Shown here piece by piece: positions 34,713 to 45,500 of a DNA stretch of 64,000 nucleotides (its first letter is position 1; each line of letters opens with the position of its first letter). The position numbers and the translations under genes are program-made. The stretch comes from Flavobacteriales bacterium (GTDB lineage: Bacteria; Bacteroidota; Bacteroidia; Flavobacteriales_E; Vicingaceae): NCBI GenBank assembly GCA_002401955.1, contig NVUQ01000011.1, forward strand, positions 1 to 64,000, read 5' to 3'. The notes below the pieces were generated by a model. The model was not told where the DNA came from, searched no databases, and saw nothing but the letters and a program-made list of their open reading frames with translations.

Positions 34713-35673
34713 TTTCTTTTTTGCTAATTATTGGTAAAGCAATTAATGAAAGTAATCCAAAAATAATGGTAAACAAAGTAAGTGCTGTCCATGCCAACAT
34801 ACTAAATGACCCTGCATTTTCTATTCCATATAAATCTGTTAAAACCGTAGCAACCACAAGGGGGTAAAGTCCTATTCCTCCTGGTGTTGCAGAAATAGCA
34901 GCAGCACCAACAACAAAGGCGGCAAAAACAGCACCAATACTCAGCCCTGCTGTTTCGGGCAAAGCAAAAGAGCACACCCAAATCATAGAAATATAACACA
35001 CCCAAATAAACACTGTATGGCCAATATATGCGGCTCGTTGTTTTAATTTAAAAATAGTTTTAACCCCTTCAAAAATGCCTGTTATTAAAGAAATAACTTT
35101 TTCTTTTATTTTCTTTGAAATAAGTATGACTGTAACTCCAGCAATTACAACTCCAGCAACAATATAATATATCCAAACTGGTAGGCCTGAGCTTGTTGAG
35201 TCTTTTATAGAATTAAAGGTTTCTACGTCTTTTTGTAAATAAACGGTTAACGCAAACACAATTCCCAGCATCACAAGATCAATAATTCGCTCAACAATAA
35301 TGGTCCCAAAAACTTTATCTGTCTTAGCTTCTTTTTCAAACCTAGCGTAATAACCTGCTCTCGCTAATTCTCCAGAACGAGGAATCGTTAAATTAAGAAC
35401 ATACCCTATCATTACGCTATGATACATTTTCCAAAAACTAGGTTTATATCCTAGTGGTTCTAACATGTATTTCCAACGGTAAGCTCTACTCATATGGCTT
35501 AACATCATGATGATAATCCCGTAAAGTATAAAGCTATAATCTGCTTTTATAAATGCCTCTTCTAAGCTTTGCAACTCTTTTTCAGACATGTTGGAAATAA
35601 AAAACCAAGTTAAATAAACTCCTATTCCGAGCGGAACAATAATTTTAAGCGTATTAATTAGTCGTTTTTTCAA
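34705..35673 (-). CDS. LPTS-type (lysylphosphatidylglycerol synthase TM region) membrane protein
   Basis: 322 residues with about eight membrane segments. RAYRWKYMLEPLGYKPSFWK and the following TIPRSGELARAGYYARFEKE are the conserved cytoplasmic loop of the UPF0104/LPG_synthase_TM family. AISATPGGIGLYPLVVATVL near residue 270 is its other hallmark. Members without the MprF synthase half are thought to move or handle lipids; no enzymatic role can be read here. It lies 24 bases after panC and overlaps the rfaE2-like gene. Confidence 0.85.
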   Translation of the reverse strand: MKKRLINTLKIIVPLGIGVYLTWFFISNMSEKELQSLEEAFIKADYSFILYGIIIMMLSHMSRAYRWKYMLEPLGYKPSFWKMYHSVMIGYVLNLTIPRSGELARAGYYARFEKEAKTDKVFGTIIVERIIDLVMLGIVFALTVYLQKDVETFNSIKDSTSSGLPVWIYYIVAGVVIAGVTVILISKKIKEKVISLITGIFEGVKTIFKLKQRAAYIGHTVFIWVCYISMIWVCSFALPETAGLSIGAVFAAFVVGAAAISATPGGIGLYPLVVATVLTDLYGIENAGSFSMLAWTALTLFTIIFGLLSLIALPIISKKENE

Positions 35674-35697
35674 AGCTGAGTTTAATAGGCGGCTAAA

Positions 35698-36537
35698 TTA
35701 GTTAATAATTGTCATATTGTCGATTAACCTAACTCCGCTAACGTTAACTGCAGTAAAAGCAACCCGAACTTTTGATTCTTCCCACTCTTTTATGGGTTTT
35801 AATGTTCTACTGTCTGCTATTTCAAAATACTCAACATCTAAGAGGTTAAACTCTTCCATTTTATTAAAAAAATATGCTTTTAATTGGTTTACTGTGTGTG
35901 TATTTTGATGTTGACTAACAAATGTTAACGCTTTACTTATTTCACTTGCCACATCTTTTTCTTTGGTAGTCAATCTTTCATTTCTAGAACTCATTGCCAA
36001 TCCATTTTTTTCTCTATAAATGGCACATCCAATAATGTTTACAGAAGAGTTAATTTGTTTTACTAACGCTCGAATTACAGCCAACTGTTGAAAATCTTTT
36101 TCTCCAAAATAAGCATTGGTTGGTTGTAGGATTTTAAAAAAACGTTCTATTACAATAGCAACACCATTAAAGTGCCCAGGCCTATGTTCCGCCTCCATCA
36201 CTTCGGAAAGAACTCTAAAATCAAACTCTTTTTTTATTTTTGATGGGTACATTTCTTCAACAGTAGGAATAAAAACCACATCACAATTTGCTTCTTTCAA
36301 TTTTGCTAAGTCAGCCTCGGTATTTCGTGGATATTTAGCTAAATCTTCCTTTTTATTAAACTGTTTGGGGTTTACAAAAATGCTACAAATGGTTAATTCG
36401 TTTTCCTTTTGTGAGGTTTCAATTAATGAAATATGAGCCTGATGTAAAGCTCCCATTGTAGCAACAAAACCACTACTTTTTGAGCCTTTTTCTCTTAAAA
36501 AAGATTGGATTTCTTTTACCGTTGTAAAAACCAGCAT
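35698..36537 (-). CDS. panC: Pantothenate synthetase
   Basis: 279 residues, normal length. It condenses pantoate with beta-alanine using ATP in coenzyme A synthesis. Seen: FVATMGALHQAHISLI (HIGH-like motif, residues 24-39), FVNPKQFNKKEDLAKYPR, YFGEKDFQQLAVI and LAMSSRNERLT. It heads a minus-strand run with the LPTS protein and rfaE2-like. The usual partner panD is not present. Confidence 0.96.
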   Translation of the reverse strand: MLVFTTVKEIQSFLREKGSKSSGFVATMGALHQAHISLIETSQKENELTICSIFVNPKQFNKKEDLAKYPRNTEADLAKLKEANCDVVFIPTVEEMYPSKIKKEFDFRVLSEVMEAEHRPGHFNGVAIVIERFFKILQPTNAYFGEKDFQQLAVIRALVKQINSSVNIIGCAIYREKNGLAMSSRNERLTTKEKDVASEISKALTFVSQHQNTHTVNQLKAYFFNKMEEFNLLDVEYFEIADSRTLKPIKEWEESKVRVAFTAVNVSGVRLIDNMTIIN

Positions 36538-36690
36538 ATTACTTTAAATGTTCAAATTTTTAGCAAAGAAACTAATTAATCGAAAAATACGATGCCAAGC
36601 ACCCTTTTTCTTTAGTAAAAACCCCTATTCATTGTTTAATTTGCTTTCTCTTCCAGCTCTTCTTAATTTATCACAATGATACGCAAAAGT

Positions 36691-38586
36691 TTAATCTATC
36701 AATTTAGTTACCTTAAACTCTGTTCTACGGTTGTTTTGATGTTTCTCTTCAGAACATTCTACACCATTTTTACATTCGTTAATTAGGTGTTTTTCTCCAT
36801 AGCCTTTAGAGCTTATTCTTGCATGATTTATTCCCTTAGACACGATATACTCTACAGCAGCATGTGCTCGTTTATCCGAAAGAACTAGATTATATCTGCC
36901 GCTTGCTCGAGAATCGGTATGCGAACTTAGTTCAATTACAATCTTTGGATTATCTTCCATTACTTGAACTAAATTATCTAAAGGCGGCTTAGCATCTTCT
37001 CTAATCAACCATTTATCGTAATCATAATAGATATTTTCAACTACAATTGGTTTCTCAATAATCAATTCATCCAACGCCAAATTCTTCACTTCAAAATCTT
37101 CAGAATACTTTTTACCAACAGTAGAGATCTTCTTGCTTGTAGCAAAAAAACCTTCTTTACTTACATGAATTTTAAAGTTACCATTTAACGGAAGTTTAAA
37201 CTTAAACTTTCCATTTTCAGAGGTTATACTTTCTTCAATTTTACTACCAGAAACTTCACTTAAAATTACTTTTACACCTACCAAAGGGTCTCCAGATTTA
37301 ATGCTCGTTACCTCTCCAAAAGCAAAGAATTTTGGAGGTCTTTTTACAAACTCAAAAATTGCATCATTACCAGACGATCTAGTTGATACAATAAATCCAG
37401 TAGAATCATTTTTTGCCAGTACAAACCCAAAATCATCCTTACTGCTATTCAATGGGTAGTTCAGATTTTCTGGGGTTAACCATTTCCCGTCCACAAAAGA
37501 GGTGATAAATACATCCAGCCCCCCCAACGTTTTATGAGCGTCTGATGAAAAATACAATGAACCATCTTTGTGATAATATGGGAACATTTCATTTCCTGAA
37601 GAGTTAATAGTACTTCCCATATTTATAGGTTTAGACCAACTATCACCTTCTTTGAGGGCCAGCCACAGATCAGTCCCTCCCTTTCCTCCTGGCATATCAG
37701 ATATGAAAAATAACTTCTTTTCATCTTCTGAAAGAGCTGGGTGGCCAGTAGAATAGAGGTCACTATTAAAAGGAAGTTCTTCAATGTTTTTCCACTTTCC
37801 GTCTATCAATTTAGCCATATAAATCTTAAGATTATTCTCTCCAACACTTTTATCATTTAACTTTCTTTTTTTGTAGTTATTTCTTGTAAAATAAGCTGTT
37901 TTCCCGTCTTTGGTAAAATCAGCTGGCCCTTCATGATATTTTCCGTTAATGTCTCCTTTCAAGATTTCAGGATCCAGCCATCTGCCGCTTTCATCTTTTT
38001 CAGTAAAATATAAATCCAAGTAAGAGTTTCCTGTCCAACTACTTTTTTTAGAATTGAAAACCACATTTTTATCAGCACTAAAAACGACTCCTCCCATATA
38101 TTCTGTCTGTCCAAAAACATTTTTAAACCCCTCAATTTTAGTTTCTTTCAATTCGAACAAAGTTGTATCTCTATAAAAATCATTGATCGAGTTGCAAGAC
38201 GCAAATAGCACTTTAGCTTCTAGGTGTTTAGAGTCGGTTGATAGAACCTTTTTTAACCAAAATTTAGCTTCCTTATAATTTTCTTCTTGCATTAAGATTC
38301 TTGCGTAATTTAAGTACTCTATATTGCCACTTTGTTTAAAGTGAATGGCATCATTGTAATAATGTTTCGCATTTACAATATCGTTTGTGTAGTAATAACT
38401 GTTTGCTAAATTTACTTGTGCAATATTTACTCTTTTGTTCGCCAAAATTTTATTGTAATGAACTATTGCTTTTTGGTAATGTTTATGATCGTACTCTCTA
38501 TTTGCCTTTTTTAATCGAGTATTAGAACAAGAGGTCATTAGTAAGGCAACAACCAAAAAATATAATATGTTTAACCTCATCTTCAT
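36691..38586 (-). CDS. PorE-like OmpA-family lipoprotein (TPR, PD40 propeller, CarD-like, OmpA)
   Basis: 631 residues with a lipoprotein signal ending LLMTSC. TPR-like helices (about 25-125) are followed by a WD40/PD40 beta-propeller (about 145-420) with repeated units such as HPALSEDEKKLFFISDMPGG and GSLYFSSDAHKTLGGLDVF. A carboxypeptidase regulatory-like beta domain (about 425-510) and an OmpA peptidoglycan-binding domain (about 520-631) with ELSSHTDSRASGRYN and LSDKRAHAAVEYI complete it. This is the PorE architecture; PorE links the T9SS PorP/SprF protein to peptidoglycan. It lies three bases after the PorP/SprF gene. It may be specific to the adhesin in this operon rather than the core T9SS PorE. 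Confidence 0.85.
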   Translation of the reverse strand: MKMRLNILYFLVVALLMTSCSNTRLKKANREYDHKHYQKAIVHYNKILANKRVNIAQVNLANSYYYTNDIVNAKHYYNDAIHFKQSGNIEYLNYARILMQEENYKEAKFWLKKVLSTDSKHLEAKVLFASCNSINDFYRDTTLFELKETKIEGFKNVFGQTEYMGGVVFSADKNVVFNSKKSSWTGNSYLDLYFTEKDESGRWLDPEILKGDINGKYHEGPADFTKDGKTAYFTRNNYKKRKLNDKSVGENNLKIYMAKLIDGKWKNIEELPFNSDLYSTGHPALSEDEKKLFFISDMPGGKGGTDLWLALKEGDSWSKPINMGSTINSSGNEMFPYYHKDGSLYFSSDAHKTLGGLDVFITSFVDGKWLTPENLNYPLNSSKDDFGFVLAKNDSTGFIVSTRSSGNDAIFEFVKRPPKFFAFGEVTSIKSGDPLVGVKVILSEVSGSKIEESITSENGKFKFKLPLNGNFKIHVSKEGFFATSKKISTVGKKYSEDFEVKNLALDELIIEKPIVVENIYYDYDKWLIREDAKPPLDNLVQVMEDNPKIVIELSSHTDSRASGRYNLVLSDKRAHAAVEYIVSKGINHARISSKGYGEKHLINECKNGVECSEEKHQNNRRTEFKVTKLID

Positions 38587-38589
38587 AGC

Positions 38590-39510
38590 TTAAAAGAATC
38601 TTGGGGTTTTAATGTTTACTAAATCTTTACCGAAATCATATCCAATCATAATTTCGTGCGATCCATTTGAGTAGTTTCCAATTTCTGTTATGGTAAAATC
38701 GTAAGAATAACCTACTCTAAATCGTTTATTAGCTTGGTATTCTATTATGCCTATAATTGCATCGTTGGTTCTATAAGAAACTCCAAACCAAATTGTTTCA
38801 TCATACAACAGGCTCAAATTAATATCTGCTTCTAATGGTGCTGATTTTACATACTTAATTAGAGTTGATGGTTTGAGCTTAAGTTTTTCAGATACCTCTA
38901 TAACAACCCCTCCATTAATTAAAAAGTGTTTTCTTAAAAATGAACTTTGATCGATATTAATATTAAACGATTGTCCATCTTCATAAGCTAATAAGGTAGG
39001 AATAGAGACTCCAGCATACCACCTTTTAGCATAATAATAAGTTCCAAAACCAAACTTTGGTAAAAACTCACTTTCGCCATCAGCAATCAAAGCTCCATCA
39101 TCAGCATCCCAAACTTTTAAGTCTTCTGTTTTAACACTATAGTTCGAAAGTCCTCCTCTTAGCCCGAAAGCTAGTTTACCACTACCCAATTTTACATTAT
39201 AAGAATAACTAGCATTAATGTCTGTTTGAGAGGTTACTCCAATTTTATCGTGTGCGATAATAAATCCAAGCCCCATTTTATTATTCGCGATAGGTCCATC
39301 TCCAGAAACCAAAAGTGTTTTAGGGGCTCCATCGAAAGCCACCCATTGATTTCTGTGTAATAAAGTAGCGCTAAAATATTTATGGGAACCCGTGTAAGCA
39401 GGATTAATAAACAAGCCATTAAACATATACTGACTCACCATTACTTCTTGTTGTGCCGTGGCAAACAAAGAGCAAAAAGCTAATATCGTTATAATTATTA
39501 ATTTCTTCAT
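38590..39510 (-). CDS. PorP/SprF family outer-membrane protein
   Basis: 306 residues with a signal peptide (IIITILAFCSLFATAQQ). QQEVMVSQYMFNGLFINPAY is the diagnostic start of PorP/SprF proteins, followed by GSHKYFSATLLHRNQWVAFD. The rest is a beta-barrel with alternating aromatic strands ending EIMIGYDFG. SprF in Flavobacterium johnsoniae is needed for surface delivery of the SprB adhesin. Here the gene directly follows a SprB-repeat adhesin by four bases, so it is probably that adhesin's dedicated partner. Confidence 0.93.
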   Translation of the reverse strand: MKKLIIITILAFCSLFATAQQEVMVSQYMFNGLFINPAYTGSHKYFSATLLHRNQWVAFDGAPKTLLVSGDGPIANNKMGLGFIIAHDKIGVTSQTDINASYSYNVKLGSGKLAFGLRGGLSNYSVKTEDLKVWDADDGALIADGESEFLPKFGFGTYYYAKRWYAGVSIPTLLAYEDGQSFNINIDQSSFLRKHFLINGGVVIEVSEKLKLKPSTLIKYVKSAPLEADINLSLLYDETIWFGVSYRTNDAIIGIIEYQANKRFRVGYSYDFTITEIGNYSNGSHEIMIGYDFGKDLVNIKTPRFF

Positions 39511-39514
39511 TTTG

Positions 39515-42500
39515 TTATCTTCTTATGTCTACAAACCCTTTTAACTCAAGATTCTGCAATGGTATTTTAAGTATTACGAAATAAGTTCCTTCGGGTACAT
39601 CATCTCCTCCACTGGAAGTTCCTGCCCAATCGTTTTGATATCCTGTTTGACTAAACACTTCATTTCCCCAACGGTTAAAAATGACAATTTCATTGTCTGG
39701 ATAAACTTCTAAACCTCTTACTAAGAAAAAGTCGTTTTTACCATCTCCATTTGGGGTTATTCCCGTTGGCATTTCTAGCGAAAGTGCTTCGGTTAATGTA
39801 ATTGTTGCAAAACTTTCACATCCATTATCATCTATTACCGATACACTATATGTCCCTGCTTGAAGATTAGTTATATCTTCTACAACTGCACCATTCGACC
39901 AATTAATTACAAAAGGAGGTGTTCCGCCAATTATTGTCAAATCAATAGAACCATCGCTTCCATTATTTTGGCTTGTATTATGACTTCCTGTAAAGGTTGG
40001 ACTGAACAAATTTAATGACATTGGATTTGTTATGTTATCGATATCATAGAATGCTGAATCAATACAACCGAAGCTATCTGTAACAAATACTGAATAAAGC
40101 CCTTCTTTTAAGCCTGTGATAAACGAAACAACATCTCCGTTAGACCATTGATACGTAAACGGACCATTTCCTTCTGGAAATAAGTTAATAGAACCTATAG
40201 CGTTTCCACATATGGCTGGTGTAATAATACTATTAATATTAGTAGAATCTGGTTGAGAAATAGACATTGTATCTACTAATACACATCCGTTTGTATCTGA
40301 TAAATTGATGTAATAATCTCCTGAAGAAAGTCCGCTAATATCTTCTGTTATTGCATTAAACCCAATATTACTCGTCCAATTAAATAGGTAAGATGGTGAA
40401 CCTCCTGTCGGGGATAACATTACAGCTCCATCAGATGCTCCATTACAACTTATATTTAAGCCATTTGGAAAAATCGAAGAACTATCATTTAATGCTAAAG
40501 CAGAAATCGGCTCTTGTAACGAGTAAGATAGGCTCACGCTACATCCATTACTATCAATTATTACTAAATCGTAATCTCCTACAACCAACGAATCTATAAA
40601 TGCTGTATTGTTACTATATCCATTAGGCCCTCTCCAATCATATATATAGCCTGAAGTTCCATCAATTGCTGTGCCCATTAAAGTTCCATTATCAAATCCA
40701 AAACAACTAATATTATCTCCCGAAGGGTATATACTTGGAGTAATTGATCCAGCTATAGAAGTGCTTGGTTCTGATAATGTGAGACTATCATTCCAAGTAC
40801 ATCCATTTGTATCTGCCAAAACCAAATAATAGGTGCTAACGTACAAACTATCTGGATTTTGTTGGGAACTATTAAATGATCCAGAATTTGTCCAGTTATA
40901 TGTGAATCCAGGATTTCCTCCAGTAACTGCTGTAAAAATAATTCCTGAAGAATCTCCCATACAGGCAATGCTGTTTCCACTTGCGAATATCGTTGTAGTT
41001 AATGTGGATTTTAAAGTGTCGGGTTGAGTTAACTCTACGCTATTTAACAAAGTACAATTGTTCGTGTCTGTAATGGTATAATTATAGTTTCCTGCTTCTA
41101 ATCCAGAATTATTAAAGTTTACTGAAGAATAGGAGTTTGGTCCAGACCAATTAATTGAATAAGGGTTATTCCCTCCTGATGTAAATGCGTTTATTGCTCC
41201 ATCAGAAAGTCCTGAACAAGAAATATTGTTTCCTCCAAAATAAGTTAAGGTGAATAAAGAATCTTGTAACGCTAAAGGTTCTGTTAAAGTGATTGAAGTA
41301 TCATAAGCACAACCATTAGTGTCTAAAACATTTACAACATAGGTTCCTGCTACGCCTCCTGAAATATCTTCTGAAGTAAACAAAACACCTCCAGGGCCAC
41401 TCCAAGAATAATTATAGCTAGGATTTCCCCCGCTCATTGTTAAATCAATTACTCCATCGTTTAATCCGTTACAGCTTATATTATTTCCTCCTACAAAAAG
41501 AGAAGGAACAACAGAGCTACTTAGAGAATTTGGCTCAGATATTAAAAGAGAATCCATTTCTATACAACCATTAGTGTCTGTTACAGTAATATAGTGCATT
41601 CCCGTTTTTAACCCAGTTACATCCTCGGTTATTTCTGAAAAGGAGTTTGGTCCTGTCCAGTTGTATGTATAGGTAGGAACCCCTCCTGTTGTTGTTAAAT
41701 CAATAGCTCCAGTAGAATCATTATTACAGCTTAAATTAAATCCTCCAATAAAAGTTGGTGAGTTTAAAGTTAAATTCAATTTTGAAGGTTCTAAAAGGGT
41801 GATAAAATTAACTGCACTACAGCCATTAGTATCTAAAATGTTAACCTGATAAGTTCCTGCGGTTAAATTAGAAGGGTCTTGAACATTGCTTGAAAAAGCA
41901 TTTGGCCCGATCCAATTATAGGTATATGATGGGGTTCCTCCTGCCACTTGTAAATCTATTGCTCCATCAGAAGAAGCACTACAGCTTACATTAAACCCAC
42001 CAACGAAAATCGGACTTGCAAGTCCAGACTGTAAAGCCTGTGGTTGTGTTAAACTTGTTGCTGTATTTGCAACACAACCATTGGTATCAGTAACAATTAC
42101 TGAATATGTTCCAGCAGCAATATTGTTTAAATCTTCTGTGTTTACTGAATTACTCCAATTAAATGTAAATGGTGCAGTACCTCCAATAACATTTAGGTTA
42201 ATTGCTCCATCAAAAAAACCATTACAACTAACATTGTATCCGCCATTATAGGTAAAAATAGAAGTCGTTAACTCCAATGAATCTGGTTGAGTTAAAATAA
42301 ACGAAAGTAAAGTAGAATCAATACAGCCATTATCATCTGTTATTTGAACAGTATAGGTTCCGGCTTCCAAATTATTAATATCCTCTAAGTTAGAAGTGTA
42401 AGAATTGGGACCAACCCAAGAGTAATTATATGGTGCAGCCCCTCCTGTAACGGTTAAATCAATTGAACCATTCGATAATCCAAAACAACTAATGTTATAA

Positions 42501-45500
42501 TTCCCTTGGTAATTAGCCCCTATAGAAGTTCCGTTAAGGGTGTCTGGTTCAGTTAAAGTAATGCTGTCGATTCCGATACAACCGTTTGTATCAGTAACTG
42601 TTAAAAAATAAATTCCAGCTTCTAAATTACTTATGTTCTGACTTCCTGAAGTAAATGAATTGGGTCCGGTCCAACTAAATGAATAAGGACCAAAACCTCC
42701 TGTGGGTGTAGCATTTATATTTCCATCAGAAAGACCATTACAAGAAATGTTATTTCCTCCATTGTATTGAGTTGCAACGAAAGATATCGTTACTGCATTC
42801 GGTTCAGATAAAGAAACTGTTGAATCCGTAAAGCACCCATTGGTATCCGTTAAAATAACTAAATACACACCTGCTTCTAAACCAGTAATATCTTGTAGCG
42901 TATCATTAAACCCATTTGGTCCGGTCCAAGCATAAGAGTATGGAGAAGTACCCCCCGCTGGTGTAATATCAATTGAACCATCAAAAGCACCTTTACAACT
43001 AATATTGCTCCCCCCTAAAAAAGAACTTGTAGTAGTTGTTAGTGCTAATGTTCCTGGTTGATCTACCTGAATGCTTAATGTTTTTATACAGGTTCCCGCA
43101 TCAGTTATTGTCAATGTATAGGTTCCTCCTTCAAGAGAGGAAATATCTTCTAATGAACTTGTAAAAGAGTTTGGACCAACCCAAGAATAAGTATATGTTG
43201 GTACTCCTCCTGTAACTGTTATATTTATAGCCCCATCGTTAAAAGCTCCACAAGAAGCGGGAGTTACAATACTGGTTACAACAATTTCTGAAGGTTCTAT
43301 TAAGGTTGCAGAATCAAGATAGGTACATAGGTTAGCGTCAATTACGGACAAGTAATAAGTTCCGGCTTCCAACCCTGAAATATTTTCTAGAGATGATGTA
43401 AATCCATTCGGTCCAGTCCATAAAACTATATATGGAACTGTTCCTCCCACAATTGATTGATTAACACTTCCATCCAAAGCATTGTAACAAGAAACGTTGA
43501 AACCTCCAGTATAAGAAGATAATGTTGTAGATGATGATAGATTAAGAGCTGGTTCGTTAATATTGACGTTTGCACTTGAAGGTGTTGTGCACCCATTATT
43601 ATCGGTAACATTAACAATATAGGCTCCTGCAATTAAGCCTACTGCTGTTGGGGTTGATTGAGGCGGAGTACTGTTCCATGTATAACTATATGAGCCACTT
43701 CCTCCGCTTGCTAAAGCTGTTGCAGAGCCATTATTATCTCCTTTACATAATACATCAACACTATCTGTAATTATAACGCCCAATCCTATTTGCGGTTCAG
43801 AAATAGTAACGGGTAATGAAACCGAACAGTTTTTTGAATCAGTAACTGTTACCGTATAGTTCCCTGCCAATAAATTAATTGCTGATGCCGTAAATTGACC
43901 TGGAGAAGTATTCCAAACATAATTATAGGATGTTGTTCCTCCACTAGGCAAAACAGTTGCGGATCCTGTTGCATCGCCTTTACATAATACATTTGTTACC
44001 GAAGTTATTAAAGCACTTAAGCTATCTGTAGGCTCATTAATTACCACCATTGCAGAATCAATACAACTATTATGATCTGTTACAAAAACAGTATAATTTC
44101 CTGCAAATAAATTAATTGCTGCTGGGTTTGTTTGAACTGGGTTGGAGTTCCAGCTGTAGGTATAAGGAGGTGTTCCTCCTGTTAAATTGCTTAGCGCAGA
44201 CCCCGTTGATTCTCCTTTACAACCTACATCAACACTATTAGAAATACTTGCTATAAGGGCGGCTGGTTGAGTAAGGGTTATAGAAGCATTAGTAGTACAG
44301 CCATTTGTGTCTGTCATTAAAACACTGTAAGTTCCTGCTTCTAATCCTGAAATATTCTGAATTGAAGAAGTAAAACCATTTGGCCCAATCCAGCTATAAC
44401 TATAAGGAAGAGTTCCTCCAGAGGGAGTTAGAGAGATGGACCCATCAAACAGGCCGTTACAAGAAATGTTATAACCTCCATTATAAGTAAATCTTACCAA
44501 ATTTGCAGACAGCTGCTCAGGTTCCGTAATTGATAAATTCCCACTAGTAGAACATCCTTCAGCATCTATTACAAAAACAGTATATGTTCCTGGAATTAAA
44601 CTATTAATATTTTTATTGGTTGAAGTAAACCCTGCTGGGCCCGTCCAAGAATAGGTATATGGAGGTAGACCTGTAAAAACCGTTAAGTCAATAGAGCCAT
44701 TATTGTTTCCGTTACAATCTACATTAATAGGGTCTAATAGTAAACTCATATTGCTCACATAAAGACTAACACTTCTTGTTTCTATACAAAAACTTGCTGT
44801 TGTTGTCATTGTATAGGTTGTTGTTGCCAATGGCGTTGCGATAGGGTTGGGAATATTTGGATTATCTAACCCCGTTATAGGGCTCCAACTAAATATTGAT
44901 CCTCCAGTAGCTCCCATTTGAGTATTATTCCCAATACAGAAAGAGTCAATTTTGGGCGTAATAGTAGGAAATAATGAATCTTGCAGAAAAAACTGAAGAC
45001 TATCAATTATTTCATTGGAACAAAACGGGTTTCCTAAATACACCATTATGTATTCTGATATTTCTGGAAATGTGTCAAGAATAGTAACTATGGGTAAATC
45101 TATAGAATCTAATCCAGCAGGAATAGTTATACTTTTAGGAATTAAAGGGTTAGGGTTTGCACCAATCTGAACATAATCTAAACCATTAGTTGCTGTTCCA
45201 TCTAGCCAATATTGTATATTTAATGGGTTTGAATTAGCTTGTCCAGCCGGTCTCTTAAAGGTAACATCACCATCGTTACAGCCCTCTACCAAAAATGGAA
45301 TATTACCCGCTGTCTTACTTAACAATAATACATTATTGCTATTAATTTTCTCAATAAAAACTCCAGAATCATAAATTTTATCTGAAGCATCTGCAACAAC
45401 TAGTATTAAGTGGTAAGTTTGACAAGGTTGTACTTCAGAAATTGCAGTTAAACCGGTTGTGTATCCATCATATTGAATTAATTGACTGTTATCGTTATTC

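Noticed and set aside
39815-44735. CRISPR-like periodicity
   Set aside because: The period of about 225 bp encodes SprB protein repeats in one open frame; there are no short identical repeats with unique spacers and no cas genes.
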